Of a stretch of 64,000 nt of DNA, positions 42,187 through 50,157 are shown in pieces. The position numbers were made by a program, and so were the translations under genes. A model generated the notes under the pieces. It had not been told where the DNA came from. It ran no database searches and saw nothing but the letters and a program-made list of their open reading frames with translations. The stretch lies in contig NZ_SODP01000003.1 in assembly GCF_004365355.1 (NCBI RefSeq), positions 62,001 to 126,000 on the forward strand, given 5' to 3'. This stretch comes from Kribbella pratensis (GTDB lineage: Bacteria; Actinomycetota; Actinomycetes; Propionibacteriales; Kribbellaceae). Positions within the stretch are counted from its first letter, which is position 1. Each line of letters opens with the position of its first letter.

Positions 42187-42584
42187 TCGAGGTGGGCACC
42201 GAGCTCCCGCCGCTCACCGTGACATTCCGGCGCGAGGACCTGGTCCGGTACGCCGGTGCGAGCGGCGACTTCAACCCGATCCACTGGAGCGACCGGATGG
42301 CCGGCGCGCTCGGGCTGCCCGGCGTGATCGCACACGGCATGCTCACGATGGCGTCCGCGGCACGCGTCGTCACGGACTGGATCTCCGATCCGGCCGATCT
42401 GCTGGAGTACGGGGTTCGGTTCACGAAGCCCGTCGTCGTACCGGATGACGACAAGGGTGTGAATGTGACGTTCTCTGCCAAGGTCGACAAGGTCACCGAC
42501 GGCCGCGCCGAGATCGACATCACCGCAGTTGCCGGCGAGGAGAAGGTACTCGGCCGGGCCAGGGCGGTCGTGCGCGTCCAGTGA
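42183..42584 (+). CDS. hadB: MaoC-like dehydratase subunit HadB
   Basis: A 133-aa hot-dog-fold protein with the R-hydratase-2 motif GASGDFNPIHW, catalytic Asp29 and His34. The GTG start overlaps the hadA stop (GTGA) and the end overlaps the murB GTG, so the three are one unit. Pairs with HadA to dehydrate (3R)-hydroxyacyl-ACP. The hadC gene found in mycobacteria is missing; murB follows directly, a gene order common in other actinobacteria. Confidence 0.92.
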   Translation: MIEVGTELPPLTVTFRREDLVRYAGASGDFNPIHWSDRMAGALGLPGVIAHGMLTMASAARVVTDWISDPADLLEYGVRFTKPVVVPDDDKGVNVTFSAKVDKVTDGRAEIDITAVAGEEKVLGRARAVVRVQ

Positions 42585-43606
42585 GAACGCATGTGTCGCT
42601 GGCCGACTACACCACGCTGCGGATCGGCGGGCCGGCCGACAAGTTCGTCGAGGTCAGCACCGAGGACGACCTGATCACCGCGGTCCGCGACGCGGACGCC
42701 GCCGGCGAGCCGGTGCTGCTGCTCTCGGGCGGCAGCAATGTGGTGATCGGTGACGACGGGTTCCGTGGGACCGTCATCAAGATCGCGACCTCGGGGATCC
42801 GGGTGGACGCGGACATGTGCTCCGGGGCGATGGTGCACATCGCTGCCGGCGAGGACTGGGACGGCGTCGTACAACGCGCGATCGCCGAGGAGTGGAGCGG
42901 CCTCGAGTCGATGTCGGGCATCCCCGGTCTGACCGGCTCGACACCGGTGCAGAACGTCGGCGCTTACGGTCACGAGGTTGCCGAGACGATCGCGTCCGTG
43001 CGGGTGTGGGACCGGGTTCTCGGGCGGGTCGAGACGATCTTCGCCGCCGACTGTGGATTCAGCTACCGCAACTCCCGCTTCAAGGCGGATCCCTCGCGGT
43101 ACGTCGTCCTCGAAGTCACCTTCCAGTTGACGCTGGGCGACCTGTCCGCGGAGGTCGGGTACGCCGAGCTGGCCCGGGTCCTGGACGTGGAACCGGGCTC
43201 CCGCGCGCCGATGACCGAGGTGCGCGAGGCCGTCCTCGGCCTGCGTCGCAGCAAGGGCATGGTCCTGGACCCCGCCGACCACGACACCTGGAGCGCCGGC
43301 TCCTTCTTCACCAACCCGATCCTCGACACCCCCGCCGAGGTCCCCGCCGGCGCCCCCCAATGGCCCCAACCCGACGGCCGGGTCAAAACCAGCGCGGCCT
43401 GGCTGATCGAACACGCCGGCGTCTCCAAGGGCTTCACCATGGGCGCAGCCGCAGTCTCCACCAAACACACCCTTGCCCTCACCAACCGCGGCAACGCCAC
43501 CACCAAAGAACTCCTGACCCTGGCCACCCACGTCCGCTCCCAGGTCCAGCAAGCCTTCGACATCACCCTGGTCAACGAACCAGTCCTGGTGAACTGCTCG
43601 CTGTAA
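42581..43606 (+). CDS. murB: UDP-N-acetylmuramate dehydrogenase
   Basis: A 341-aa cytosolic flavoenzyme that reduces UDP-GlcNAc-enolpyruvate to UDP-MurNAc with NADPH. FAD-binding residues are in LADYTTLRIGGPAD, LLSGGSNVVIGDDGF and SGIPGLTGSTPVQNVGAYGHEV. The catalytic region has YRNSRFK (Arg), GSFFTNP (Ser proton donor) and NEPVLV near the C-terminus (Glu). It is type I MurB with the extra loop. The last ~280 bases of the gene turn strongly C-rich. The TAA stop lies inside the left arm of the ~97-bp structured repeat that follows. Confidence 0.96.
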   Translation: MRTHVSLADYTTLRIGGPADKFVEVSTEDDLITAVRDADAAGEPVLLLSGGSNVVIGDDGFRGTVIKIATSGIRVDADMCSGAMVHIAAGEDWDGVVQRAIAEEWSGLESMSGIPGLTGSTPVQNVGAYGHEVAETIASVRVWDRVLGRVETIFAADCGFSYRNSRFKADPSRYVVLEVTFQLTLGDLSAEVGYAELARVLDVEPGSRAPMTEVREAVLGLRRSKGMVLDPADHDTWSAGSFFTNPILDTPAEVPAGAPQWPQPDGRVKTSAAWLIEHAGVSKGFTMGAAAVSTKHTLALTNRGNATTKELLTLATHVRSQVQQAFDITLVNEPVLVNCSL

Positions 43607-43695
43607 GGACAGGAGGTGTCGCCCGCCATGGGCGGCCCGGGTCGTCGCCTGAGCGTGGCGTCGCTCGGCCAGCTGGATACCTCCTGTCGTTAGCG
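43599..43695. repeat. Structured repeat element 1 (attC-like topology)
   Basis: The left arm includes GGACAGGAGGTGTC (43607-43620); the right arm is GATACCTCCTGTCGTTAGCG (43676-43695). They enclose a ~55-nt variable centre with its own CCCGCC-ATG-GGCGG hairpin. The murB stop TAA sits in the left arm. The 20-bp right arm is repeated exactly in element 2. Possible identities: mobile palindromic element, integron-type recombination site, or structured terminator. Confidence 0.8.
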
Positions 43696-43747
43696 ACCCT
43701 GTGGACAACGCCGGCCGCGATCACGCCGAATCCGGGACGATCGATGG

Positions 43748-44599
43748 GTGACCTCCGTCGTCGAGATTCTGGCTCGGCTCGGCGGCTGCGCGACGGCCGC
43801 CGAGCTGACCGGTGTCGTGTCGTTCGGGGCCTTGAAGGCGGCGGTCCAGCGCGGTGAGGTCGAGCGGCTCGCCCGTGGGATCTATGGACTGCCGGCTCTC
43901 GGCCCCGACGTGCTGGCCGCGTATGCCTACGACGGCGTCGTCTCGTACACCAGCGCTGCTGTCGCCTGGGGACTGCCGGTCCTCGTACGGCCGGAGAAGC
44001 CACACGTCACCGTTCCCGCGAACCGTAGACCTCGGCCCGGGCGGCCGGCGGAGTTGCACTGGGCGGCGGTTTCCGCGGCCGAGCGCTCCGCGCGGCTGAC
44101 GTCTCTCCTGCGAACGGTGCTCGACTGCTCTCGGGTCCTGCCGTTCGGCGAAGCGCTCGCGGTGGCCGACGCCGCGCTGGCTAGCGGCAAACTGACGAAG
44201 GACGAGCTCGAGGCGGCCGTCACGACCATGCGCGGACCGGGCTGCCCTAACGCCGCGCTCGTCGCAGCCCACGCGACCTGGCTCTCGGAGAGCATCTTGG
44301 AGTCGATGCTCCGGAGCCTTCTGATCGACGCGGGGATCGACGGGTTCGAGCCGCAGGTCTTGGTGGACACGGGCGGCATCCGGGCTCGGGTGGATCTCGG
44401 TCATCGGCCGGCCCAGATCGCCCTGGAGGCCGAGGGATACGAGTTCCACGGATCTCCGGCGTCGTTCGCCGCGGACTGCCGGCGGTACGACGATCTGGTC
44501 ACCGCCGGCTGGCTGGTGCTTCGGTTCACTTACCAGCAGGTGATCGGCGATCCGACCTGGGTGGTCGAGAGCGTCCGTCGTGCGCTCCGGGATCGCTAA
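43748..44599 (+). CDS. AbiEi-type winged-helix protein with DUF559 nuclease-like domain
   Basis: A 283-aa protein. Residues ~1-60 are the AbiEi-type N-terminal winged helix (VEILARLGGCATAAELTGVVSFGALKAAVQRGEVERLARGIYGLP), ~60-120 a linking region, and ~195-283 a Vsr/DUF559 PD-(D/E)XK-like domain with Asp216, Glu227 and Glu229 in RARVDLGHRP...ALEAEGYEFH. These chimeras are frequent in Nocardioidaceae-type genomes and are annotated as antitoxin-like, with no toxin partner here. The gene stands alone between two identical-armed repeats, with its TAA inside the second. Confidence 0.85.
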   Translation: MTSVVEILARLGGCATAAELTGVVSFGALKAAVQRGEVERLARGIYGLPALGPDVLAAYAYDGVVSYTSAAVAWGLPVLVRPEKPHVTVPANRRPRPGRPAELHWAAVSAAERSARLTSLLRTVLDCSRVLPFGEALAVADAALASGKLTKDELEAAVTTMRGPGCPNAALVAAHATWLSESILESMLRSLLIDAGIDGFEPQVLVDTGGIRARVDLGHRPAQIALEAEGYEFHGSPASFAADCRRYDDLVTAGWLVLRFTYQQVIGDPTWVVESVRRALRDR

Positions 44600-44689
44600 C
44601 GACAGGAGGTGTCCCCGTCTCCGCCGATCGCTACGGAGGCGGGAAGAGCCACGGCCGCGTCTCGGAGCCGATACCTCCTGTCGTTAGCG
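44594..44689. repeat. Structured repeat element 2 (attC-like topology)
   Basis: The left arm CGCTAACGACAGGAGGTGTC (44594-44613) and right arm GATACCTCCTGTCGTTAGCG (44670-44689) are complementary at 19 of 20 positions. The 56-nt centre contains a separate 10-bp stem (CCCGTCTCCG with CGGAGGCGGG). The stop codon of the DUF559 gene is in the left arm. The arms end in CTAAC and GTTAG, like integron attC outer boxes, but no bulged bases are seen. Confidence 0.85.
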
Positions 44690-44696
44690 GCTACGA

Positions 44697-44791
44697 AAAA
44701 CTTTTGCAGCTGGTCTTCCCTCTCACCGCCGCTGTCGCTAATCTTTTGCAGAATCTGGTGGGAGGTGGAGTGTGAGGCGCAAAAGATTTTC
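44697..44791. promoter_or_regulatory. Three spaced operator-like repeats before the sugar operon
   Basis: AAACTTTTGC (44698-44707), AATCTTTTGC (44740-44749) and the inverted copy GCAAAAGATT (44779-44788) are spaced 42 and 39 bp, about four helical turns, so bound proteins would lie on one DNA face. The last overlaps the start of the coding sequence. The RpiR protein encoded in the operon is the obvious candidate binder. Confidence 0.55.
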
Positions 44792-46073
44792 TCGGCGGGA
44801 GGTTCTCGCGGGGATGGGTGCGGGGCTGGCGGCCGCGGTGGTGCCGGGATGTGGGAGCGGCGGCGGCGGGCGGTCCGGGGCTTTGCAGGTGTGGGGTGGG
44901 GTGCCGGCCGCGTCCGGGCCGGGGGATGTGGTGAAGGCCTTTCAGGAGAAGTTTCCGCAGTACCCGGTGAACTACACGCGGTTCGTCAACGACGATCGCG
45001 GCAACCTCAAGCTCGATACCGCGCTGCAGGGTGGCGTCGACATCGACGTGTACTTCACCTACTCGCAGGGTGCGATGGCGCTCAGGGCCGGGTCCGGACT
45101 CGCGGCGGACCTGACCGACCGGGTGACCGCTGACCCGGACCTGAAGGTGTTCCTCGACACCGAGCAGCCGCGGTCGTACATCGACAACGGCAAGGTGAAG
45201 GCGCTCGCCACCGCCCGGGAGCCGTTCTTCGTGCTGTTCAACGAGAAGCTCAGGCAGCAGGCCGGCGTGGAGCTCCCGCAGGCGTGGACGATCGACGAGT
45301 TCCGCAGTACGGCGAAGCGGCTGACCACGGACAAGACCGTCGGCGCCTACACGGTTCCGGACATCGCCCGGATCGCCCTCGGCCCCAACTACTGGTACGA
45401 CGGCAACCGCAGCAACTTCGGCGACCCGCACTTCGAGCAGGGGTTCCGGGTCGGCCGCGAGATGATCGCCGACGGTACGGCGTTCCCGTGGACGGAGGTG
45501 CTCGCCCGGCACCTCGACGCGTACCAGCAGAACTCGTTCCTGACCGAGGAGTTCCATCTCTGGTCGACCGCGCCGTTCAACCTGCGCTACCTGTACGACG
45601 CGAAGAAGTACCCGCACGACTTCAAGGTCGCGTTCGCCCCGTCGCCGACCGTCGACGGCAAGGACTGGAACGGCGGCTCGTTCAGCAACTTCATCATGAT
45701 CAACCCGAAGTCGCCGAAGTTCGAGGCGGCCTGGGCGTTCGTGAAGTTCTGGCTGACCGAGGGCGCGACGCCGATGCTCAAGGGCGGCAAACTCCCCGCG
45801 CTCGGCGGCGTCACCGACGACCAGGTGATCACCGGCATGCTCGGCAAGGAGCCGGACAAGTACTTCGACATGGACTCGTTCCGCCGGGTCGTACTCGAGG
45901 CGGATCCCAAGCTCGCAACCGATACCCGGCTGACCGGGTTCCCCGAGATCACCCTCGCCGTGAAGCAGCAGCGCGACCTGTGCTGGCTGGGCGAGAAGGA
46001 CCCGGGCGTCGCGATCCGTGAGGTACGGCGGCTCGCCGACGCCGCGATCGCCCGTAACGAGAGGAGGCCCTGA
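44772..46073 (+). CDS. Sugar ABC transporter substrate-binding lipoprotein
   Basis: A 433-aa GTG-start protein, with gggaggtgg as ribosome site. The N-terminus carries a twin-arginine-like SRREVLAG and a lipobox VPGC at Cys27. Family-1 binding-protein body: LQVWGGVPAASGPGDVVKAFQEKFPQYPVNY, DTALQGGVDIDVYFTYSQGAM, FEAAWAFVKFWLTEGATPMLKGGKLPALGG. It presents a carbohydrate or related solute to the two permeases that follow. No ATPase lies in the operon. Confidence 0.92.
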   Translation: MRRKRFSRREVLAGMGAGLAAAVVPGCGSGGGGRSGALQVWGGVPAASGPGDVVKAFQEKFPQYPVNYTRFVNDDRGNLKLDTALQGGVDIDVYFTYSQGAMALRAGSGLAADLTDRVTADPDLKVFLDTEQPRSYIDNGKVKALATAREPFFVLFNEKLRQQAGVELPQAWTIDEFRSTAKRLTTDKTVGAYTVPDIARIALGPNYWYDGNRSNFGDPHFEQGFRVGREMIADGTAFPWTEVLARHLDAYQQNSFLTEEFHLWSTAPFNLRYLYDAKKYPHDFKVAFAPSPTVDGKDWNGGSFSNFIMINPKSPKFEAAWAFVKFWLTEGATPMLKGGKLPALGGVTDDQVITGMLGKEPDKYFDMDSFRRVVLEADPKLATDTRLTGFPEITLAVKQQRDLCWLGEKDPGVAIREVRRLADAAIARNERRP

Positions 46074-47002
46074 TGGCTACCGCCGCAGTCGCCACCGCCT
46101 CGGCGGTCCGGACCGAGAAGGCGCCGGGGATCAAGCCGCGCGGCTGGATCGGGTTCCTGTTCATCGCGCCGAACCTGCTCGGCGTGATCGCGTTCACCCT
46201 GATCCCGCTGATCAGCGTAGTTGTCCTTGCCTTCACCGACTGGAACCTGGTGTCCGGTCTCGGCGGCATCACCTTCAACGGCATCGACAACTTCGTCGCG
46301 ATCGCGCGCGACCCCGGCTTCTGGCACGCGATCGGCCTGACGCTGGTGTACGTCGTGGTGTCGGTCCCGCTGACCGTCGTACTCGGACTCGCCCTCGGCA
46401 TCGCGCTCAACCGCCCGCTGCCGGGACGCGCCGTACTGCGGGCGATCTTCTTCCTGCCCTACATCGTCAACGTGGTCGCGATCGGCATGACCTGGTTGAT
46501 GCTGATGAACCCGAAGGCCGGCCTGGTCAACCAGGTCCTCGATGCCTTCGGCATCCGACCGGGCTGGTTCGCCTCGTCGCACTGGGCGCTGCCCGCGCTG
46601 ATCGTGATGGCGATCTGGGGCGGCGTCGGGTACTGCTCGCTGATCTACCTGTCCGCGCTGCAGGACGCGCCCCGGCAGCTGTACGAAGCGGCCGACATCG
46701 ACGGCGCGTCCGCGTGGGCGAAGTTCCGTGTGATCACCTGGCCGTCGTTGCTACCGACAACGATCTTCCTGCTGGTCACGCTGATCATCGGAGCGTCGCA
46801 GGGCTTCGGTCTGATCGCGCTGATCACCGCCGGCGGTCCCGGCGACTCGACCACGACGATCTCGTACTACATGTACCAAACAGGCTTCCAGTTCTACCGA
46901 TTCGGCTATGCGTCCGCGATCGGCCTGGTGACGTTCGTCGGCGTACTCGTCCTGACGCTGTTGACCTGGCGAGCGCAGCGAGGAAGGGCCCTCAATGAGT
47001 AA
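46073..47002 (+). CDS. Sugar ABC transporter permease (MalF/UgpA type)
   Basis: A 309-aa membrane protein with six predicted helices (first IGFLFIAPNLLGVIAFTLIPLISVVVLAF) and the EAA loop QLYEAADIDGASAWAKFRVITWPSLLPTT. It overlaps the binding protein gene by one base and the next permease by 8. The N-terminal ~20 Ala/Thr/Lys-rich residues are cytoplasmic. Confidence 0.94.
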   Translation: MATAAVATASAVRTEKAPGIKPRGWIGFLFIAPNLLGVIAFTLIPLISVVVLAFTDWNLVSGLGGITFNGIDNFVAIARDPGFWHAIGLTLVYVVVSVPLTVVLGLALGIALNRPLPGRAVLRAIFFLPYIVNVVAIGMTWLMLMNPKAGLVNQVLDAFGIRPGWFASSHWALPALIVMAIWGGVGYCSLIYLSALQDAPRQLYEAADIDGASAWAKFRVITWPSLLPTTIFLLVTLIIGASQGFGLIALITAGGPGDSTTTISYYMYQTGFQFYRFGYASAIGLVTFVGVLVLTLLTWRAQRGRALNE

Positions 47003-47810
47003 GAAATGGTGGTGGGGGATCCCGCTGTGGATCCTGGCGCTGGCATTCCTCGCGCCGTTCGCGTGGATGATCTCGACCGCGCTGAAGCCGGACGTGGACG
47101 CGTACAAGATCCCGATGCAGTGGATCCCGAACCCGTTCCAGTGGGACAACTTCACCACGGTGCTGACCGGAGCGACCTCGGTGCTCCCGGCGTTCGGCCG
47201 TTCGATCTTCGTTGCGGTACTGCGGGTCGCGGGCGAGCTGATCACCGCGACGATGGCCGGCTACGCCTTCGCGCGGATGTCGTTCAAGGGCCGCGACAAG
47301 TTGTTCCTGCTCTATCTCGCGACGGCGATCATCCCGGCGCAGTTGCTGCTCGTGCCGCGGTTCATCTACTTCCAGAAGCTCGGGCTGTACGACACGTTGT
47401 GGGCGCTGATCCTGCCCGGCATGTTCACGGTCCTGGGCACGTTCCTGATGCGGCAGTTCTTCATCAGCCAGCCGGCCGAGTTCGCCGAAGCAGCCAGGAT
47501 GGACGGCGCGAACGAGTGGCGGGTGTTCACCCGGATCTACTTGCCGTTGGCAACGCCGGTGATGAGCGCGCTCGGCATCCTCGCGTTCGTCTGGTCGTGG
47601 AACGACTACGAGACGCCGCTGGTGCTGATCAGCAACCCGGACCGCTACACGCTCCCGCTCAGCCTGACCAACTTCGTCGACGAACAGGGACAGATCGCGC
47701 CCGGCCTGACGATGGCCGCCTCGGTGATCTCGATCGTGCCGGTGCTGATCGTGTTCGTCGTCCTGCAACGCCGGTTCATCGCCGCCATGACTCACACAGG
47801 GATCAAATGA
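46995..47810 (+). CDS. Sugar ABC transporter permease (MalG/UgpE type)
   Basis: A 271-aa membrane protein with six predicted helices and EAA loop EFAEAARMDGANEWRVFTRIYLPLATPVM. With the previous permease it forms the channel for the lipoprotein at 44772. A MsiK-like ATPase encoded elsewhere must power it. Overlaps the next gene by 4 bases (ATGA). Confidence 0.94.
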   Translation: MSKKWWWGIPLWILALAFLAPFAWMISTALKPDVDAYKIPMQWIPNPFQWDNFTTVLTGATSVLPAFGRSIFVAVLRVAGELITATMAGYAFARMSFKGRDKLFLLYLATAIIPAQLLLVPRFIYFQKLGLYDTLWALILPGMFTVLGTFLMRQFFISQPAEFAEAARMDGANEWRVFTRIYLPLATPVMSALGILAFVWSWNDYETPLVLISNPDRYTLPLSLTNFVDEQGQIAPGLTMAASVISIVPVLIVFVVLQRRFIAAMTHTGIK

Positions 47811-49183
47811 ACAACGTCTCAGGTGTCTTCCCGCATCTCGCCCAGGTCGGCGACTTCGGCCCGCCGCGCAGCGAGCTCGGCGTCGGATCGCTGATGCCGT
47901 GGAACGGGAAGCTCTATGTCCAGAACTACAACTCCCACAAGGCTCCCTCCGGTGCCGGCGTCAGCCTCCGCCGGATCGACGCCGACTTCTCGATGGAGAT
48001 CGTCGCGGAGACGCTCGGGGTGGACGGCACGTACACCAACCGATTCGTGCACTTCCCGACGTCCAAGCTCGTGCTCGGCCCGCATGTGATCTCTGCCGAC
48101 CACAAGATCGTCACCATTCCCGAGCTCCAGCCGTTGCGTGTCTGCGGTACGTCGCGGCACCTGACCAAGCCCGACACGCATGTCTATGTGCTGGCGATGG
48201 AGGGCGAGCTGCTCGAGCTCGACCTCACGACGTACGAGTGCACACAGCTCTTCGACCTCAACGACGAGCTCGGCACCGACGGCGAGATGAAGGTGCATTA
48301 CAAGGACTGCTACACGTCGTTCGGTCGGCTTGTCGTGTGCTCCAACGAGTACGCCGAACCCGAGTGGGCCGGCGTACGGTCGCGGGGACGGCTGGCGGAG
48401 TACGACGGTCGGACCTGGAAGGTACTGCGGGAGGATCCGTTCACCGCGATCGGCGGGCGACACGAATTCGGCGGGACGATCTTCGCGACCGGATGGGACC
48501 GGGCGTCGGCGATCCTCGAGGTCTTCACCGAGGCCGATCAGCAGTGGACGCGGTACCGGCTGCCGAAGGCGTCGCACTGTTTCGACCACAAGTGGCAGAC
48601 CGAATGGCCGCGGATCCGGGAGGTCGAGCATGAGCGTCTGCTGCTCGACCATCACGGCATGTTCTACGAGCTGTCGCCGTGGGCGTACGGCGGGCGGATC
48701 TGGGGCGTGCGGCCGATCTCGACGCACTTGTGGGTGCTCGGCGACTTCTGCTCCTGGCGCGGGATGCTGGTCGCCGGCGCGGACAACGCGTCGCCGAGTC
48801 ACGGGTTGAACCCGACTACCGCGGAGCCGCAGTCGGGGTTGTGGTTCGGGAAGACCGACGACCTGTGGAGCTTCGGGAAGCCCGCCGGCTGGGGTGGACC
48901 GTGGTGGGAGACGCCGGTCGAGGCCGGGGTGCCGTCCGATCCTTATCTGATGACCGGCTTCGACGGGAAGTGTCTGCATCTGGAGAACTTCTCGGACACT
49001 GCCTTGACGTTCACCGTCGAGATCGACTTCCACGGACACGGGCGGTTCGGTGCGGCCGCGGAGTTGACGGTCGAGCCCGGACAGATTCGTACGCACGTCT
49101 TCCCGCCCGGGTTCAGTGCGCACTGGGTGCGGGTGGTGAGCGACACCGACGGTGTGGCCAGTGCCCAGTTCGTCTATACGTGA
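47807..49183 (+). CDS. Unrecognised 458-aa protein in a sugar ABC operon
   Basis: No family recognised with confidence. There is no signal peptide or membrane helix, so it is probably cytosolic. The sequence is rich in repeated beta-strand blocks with aromatic ends, such as GKLYVQNYNSHK, THVYVLAMEGELLELDLTTYECTQLFDLN, SFGRLVVCSNEY, GRLAEYDGRTWKVL and LWVLGDFCSWRGMLVAGADNAS, which suggests a beta-propeller of about six blades. It ends in a small beta domain (~395-458, FDGKCLHLENFSDTALTFTVEIDFHG). Coupled to the permease, it is likely a lyase or hydrolase, or a binding scaffold for the imported solute; this is inference. Confidence 0.75.
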   Translation: MNNVSGVFPHLAQVGDFGPPRSELGVGSLMPWNGKLYVQNYNSHKAPSGAGVSLRRIDADFSMEIVAETLGVDGTYTNRFVHFPTSKLVLGPHVISADHKIVTIPELQPLRVCGTSRHLTKPDTHVYVLAMEGELLELDLTTYECTQLFDLNDELGTDGEMKVHYKDCYTSFGRLVVCSNEYAEPEWAGVRSRGRLAEYDGRTWKVLREDPFTAIGGRHEFGGTIFATGWDRASAILEVFTEADQQWTRYRLPKASHCFDHKWQTEWPRIREVEHERLLLDHHGMFYELSPWAYGGRIWGVRPISTHLWVLGDFCSWRGMLVAGADNASPSHGLNPTTAEPQSGLWFGKTDDLWSFGKPAGWGGPWWETPVEAGVPSDPYLMTGFDGKCLHLENFSDTALTFTVEIDFHGHGRFGAAAELTVEPGQIRTHVFPPGFSAHWVRVVSDTDGVASAQFVYT

Positions 49184-49234
49184 TGATCGCTGGATGGCAG
49201 ACGACCGGGGCGGTGGGTGGGGAAGGGATTTCAC

Positions 49235-50146
49235 ATGGACAGAGCTGGTACCGCGAGCCCGTTGCAGCTGGTCAGGCGGGCCCTGCCCGAGCTGAACGGT
49301 GCGATGCAGCGGGTCGCCGAGCACATCCTGGCGAACCCGGACGAGGTCGCGCGCGGATCCATCACCAAGCTGGCCGAGGCCGCGCAGACCTCGGCCGCGA
49401 CGGTGACGCGGCTGTCGACCCACCTCGGGTACGCCGGGTATCCCGCGCTGCGGGCCGCGCTCGCGATGGAGGTCGGCCGCGGGCTGGAAGCCGGGTGGGC
49501 GAGCGACATCGGGATGGCGATCGGTCCGGCCGATCCGCCCGAGCAGGTGCTGAACGTGCTCGCGTCGACCCAGGCGAATGCGCTGCGCAACGCGCTCGCC
49601 GCCATCGACCTCGCCGCGGCGACCCGGGTCGCGGATGCCATCGCGGGCGCACGACGTACGCATATCTATGGCGAGTGGGGTGACGCGGTCCCGGCCCGGG
49701 AGCTCTACATCCGGTTGCTGCGGATCGGGATCCCGGTGTGGTTCTTCGACGGACCGCAGTCCTCGCAGATCGGCGCCGGTCTGCTCGGCTCGGGAGACGT
49801 GGCGCTGACCGTCACCCGCTCCGGGACGGACCCGACAACGCTGGAGTTCGTCCGCCGGGCGCACGACGAGGGTGCGCTGACGGTCGCGATCACCGGGATG
49901 GTCGGCTCGCCGATCGCGCAGCTGGCCGACGTCACGCTCGACACCGGTACGCCGAACGGCGCCAACTGGACCGAGTTCTTCGCCGGCCGTGCGAGCGACG
50001 TACTCACGGCCGGCCTGTTGTTCGTGCTGGTCGCGCAGCGGGTGCCCGATCACCTCACCGCCAATCACCCGAACGGGCCGGGGCAGCCCGTCGTACGTCC
50101 GGACGCCGATCTCCATCCCGACACCTTCGTCAATCCTGATACGTGA
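49235..50146 (+). CDS. RpiR-family transcriptional regulator (HTH + SIS)
   Basis: The start at 49235 follows ggaaggg by 7 nt; a GTG at 49217 is less likely. The 303-aa protein has the HTH_6 domain (~10-85: ELNGAMQRVAEHILANPDEVARGSITKLAEAAQTSAATVTRLSTHLGYAGYPALRAAL) and a SIS domain (~130-270) that would bind a phosphosugar or amino sugar: RTHIYGEWGDAVPARELYIRLLRIGIPVWFFD ... ALTVTRSGTDPTTLEF. Embedded between the unknown protein and the FAD oxidoreductase, it probably controls the operon through the repeats at 44697-44791. Confidence 0.92.
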   Translation: MDRAGTASPLQLVRRALPELNGAMQRVAEHILANPDEVARGSITKLAEAAQTSAATVTRLSTHLGYAGYPALRAALAMEVGRGLEAGWASDIGMAIGPADPPEQVLNVLASTQANALRNALAAIDLAAATRVADAIAGARRTHIYGEWGDAVPARELYIRLLRIGIPVWFFDGPQSSQIGAGLLGSGDVALTVTRSGTDPTTLEFVRRAHDEGALTVAITGMVGSPIAQLADVTLDTGTPNGANWTEFFAGRASDVLTAGLLFVLVAQRVPDHLTANHPNGPGQPVVRPDADLHPDTFVNPDT

Positions 50147-50157
50147 AAGGTTTCTGA

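Noticed and set aside
43599..44689. Genuine integron attC sites
   Set aside because: Not accepted as such: arms pair without extrahelical bases, the spacer is complementary, and there is no integrase. Only the resemblance is reported as a finding.
47819..50116. 765-codon open frame on the minus strand opposite the sugar operon
   Set aside because: It is the high-GC antisense shadow of two well-supported genes (47807-49183 and 49235-50146). Composition is Arg/Gly/Pro-rich with no domains and no ribosome site.
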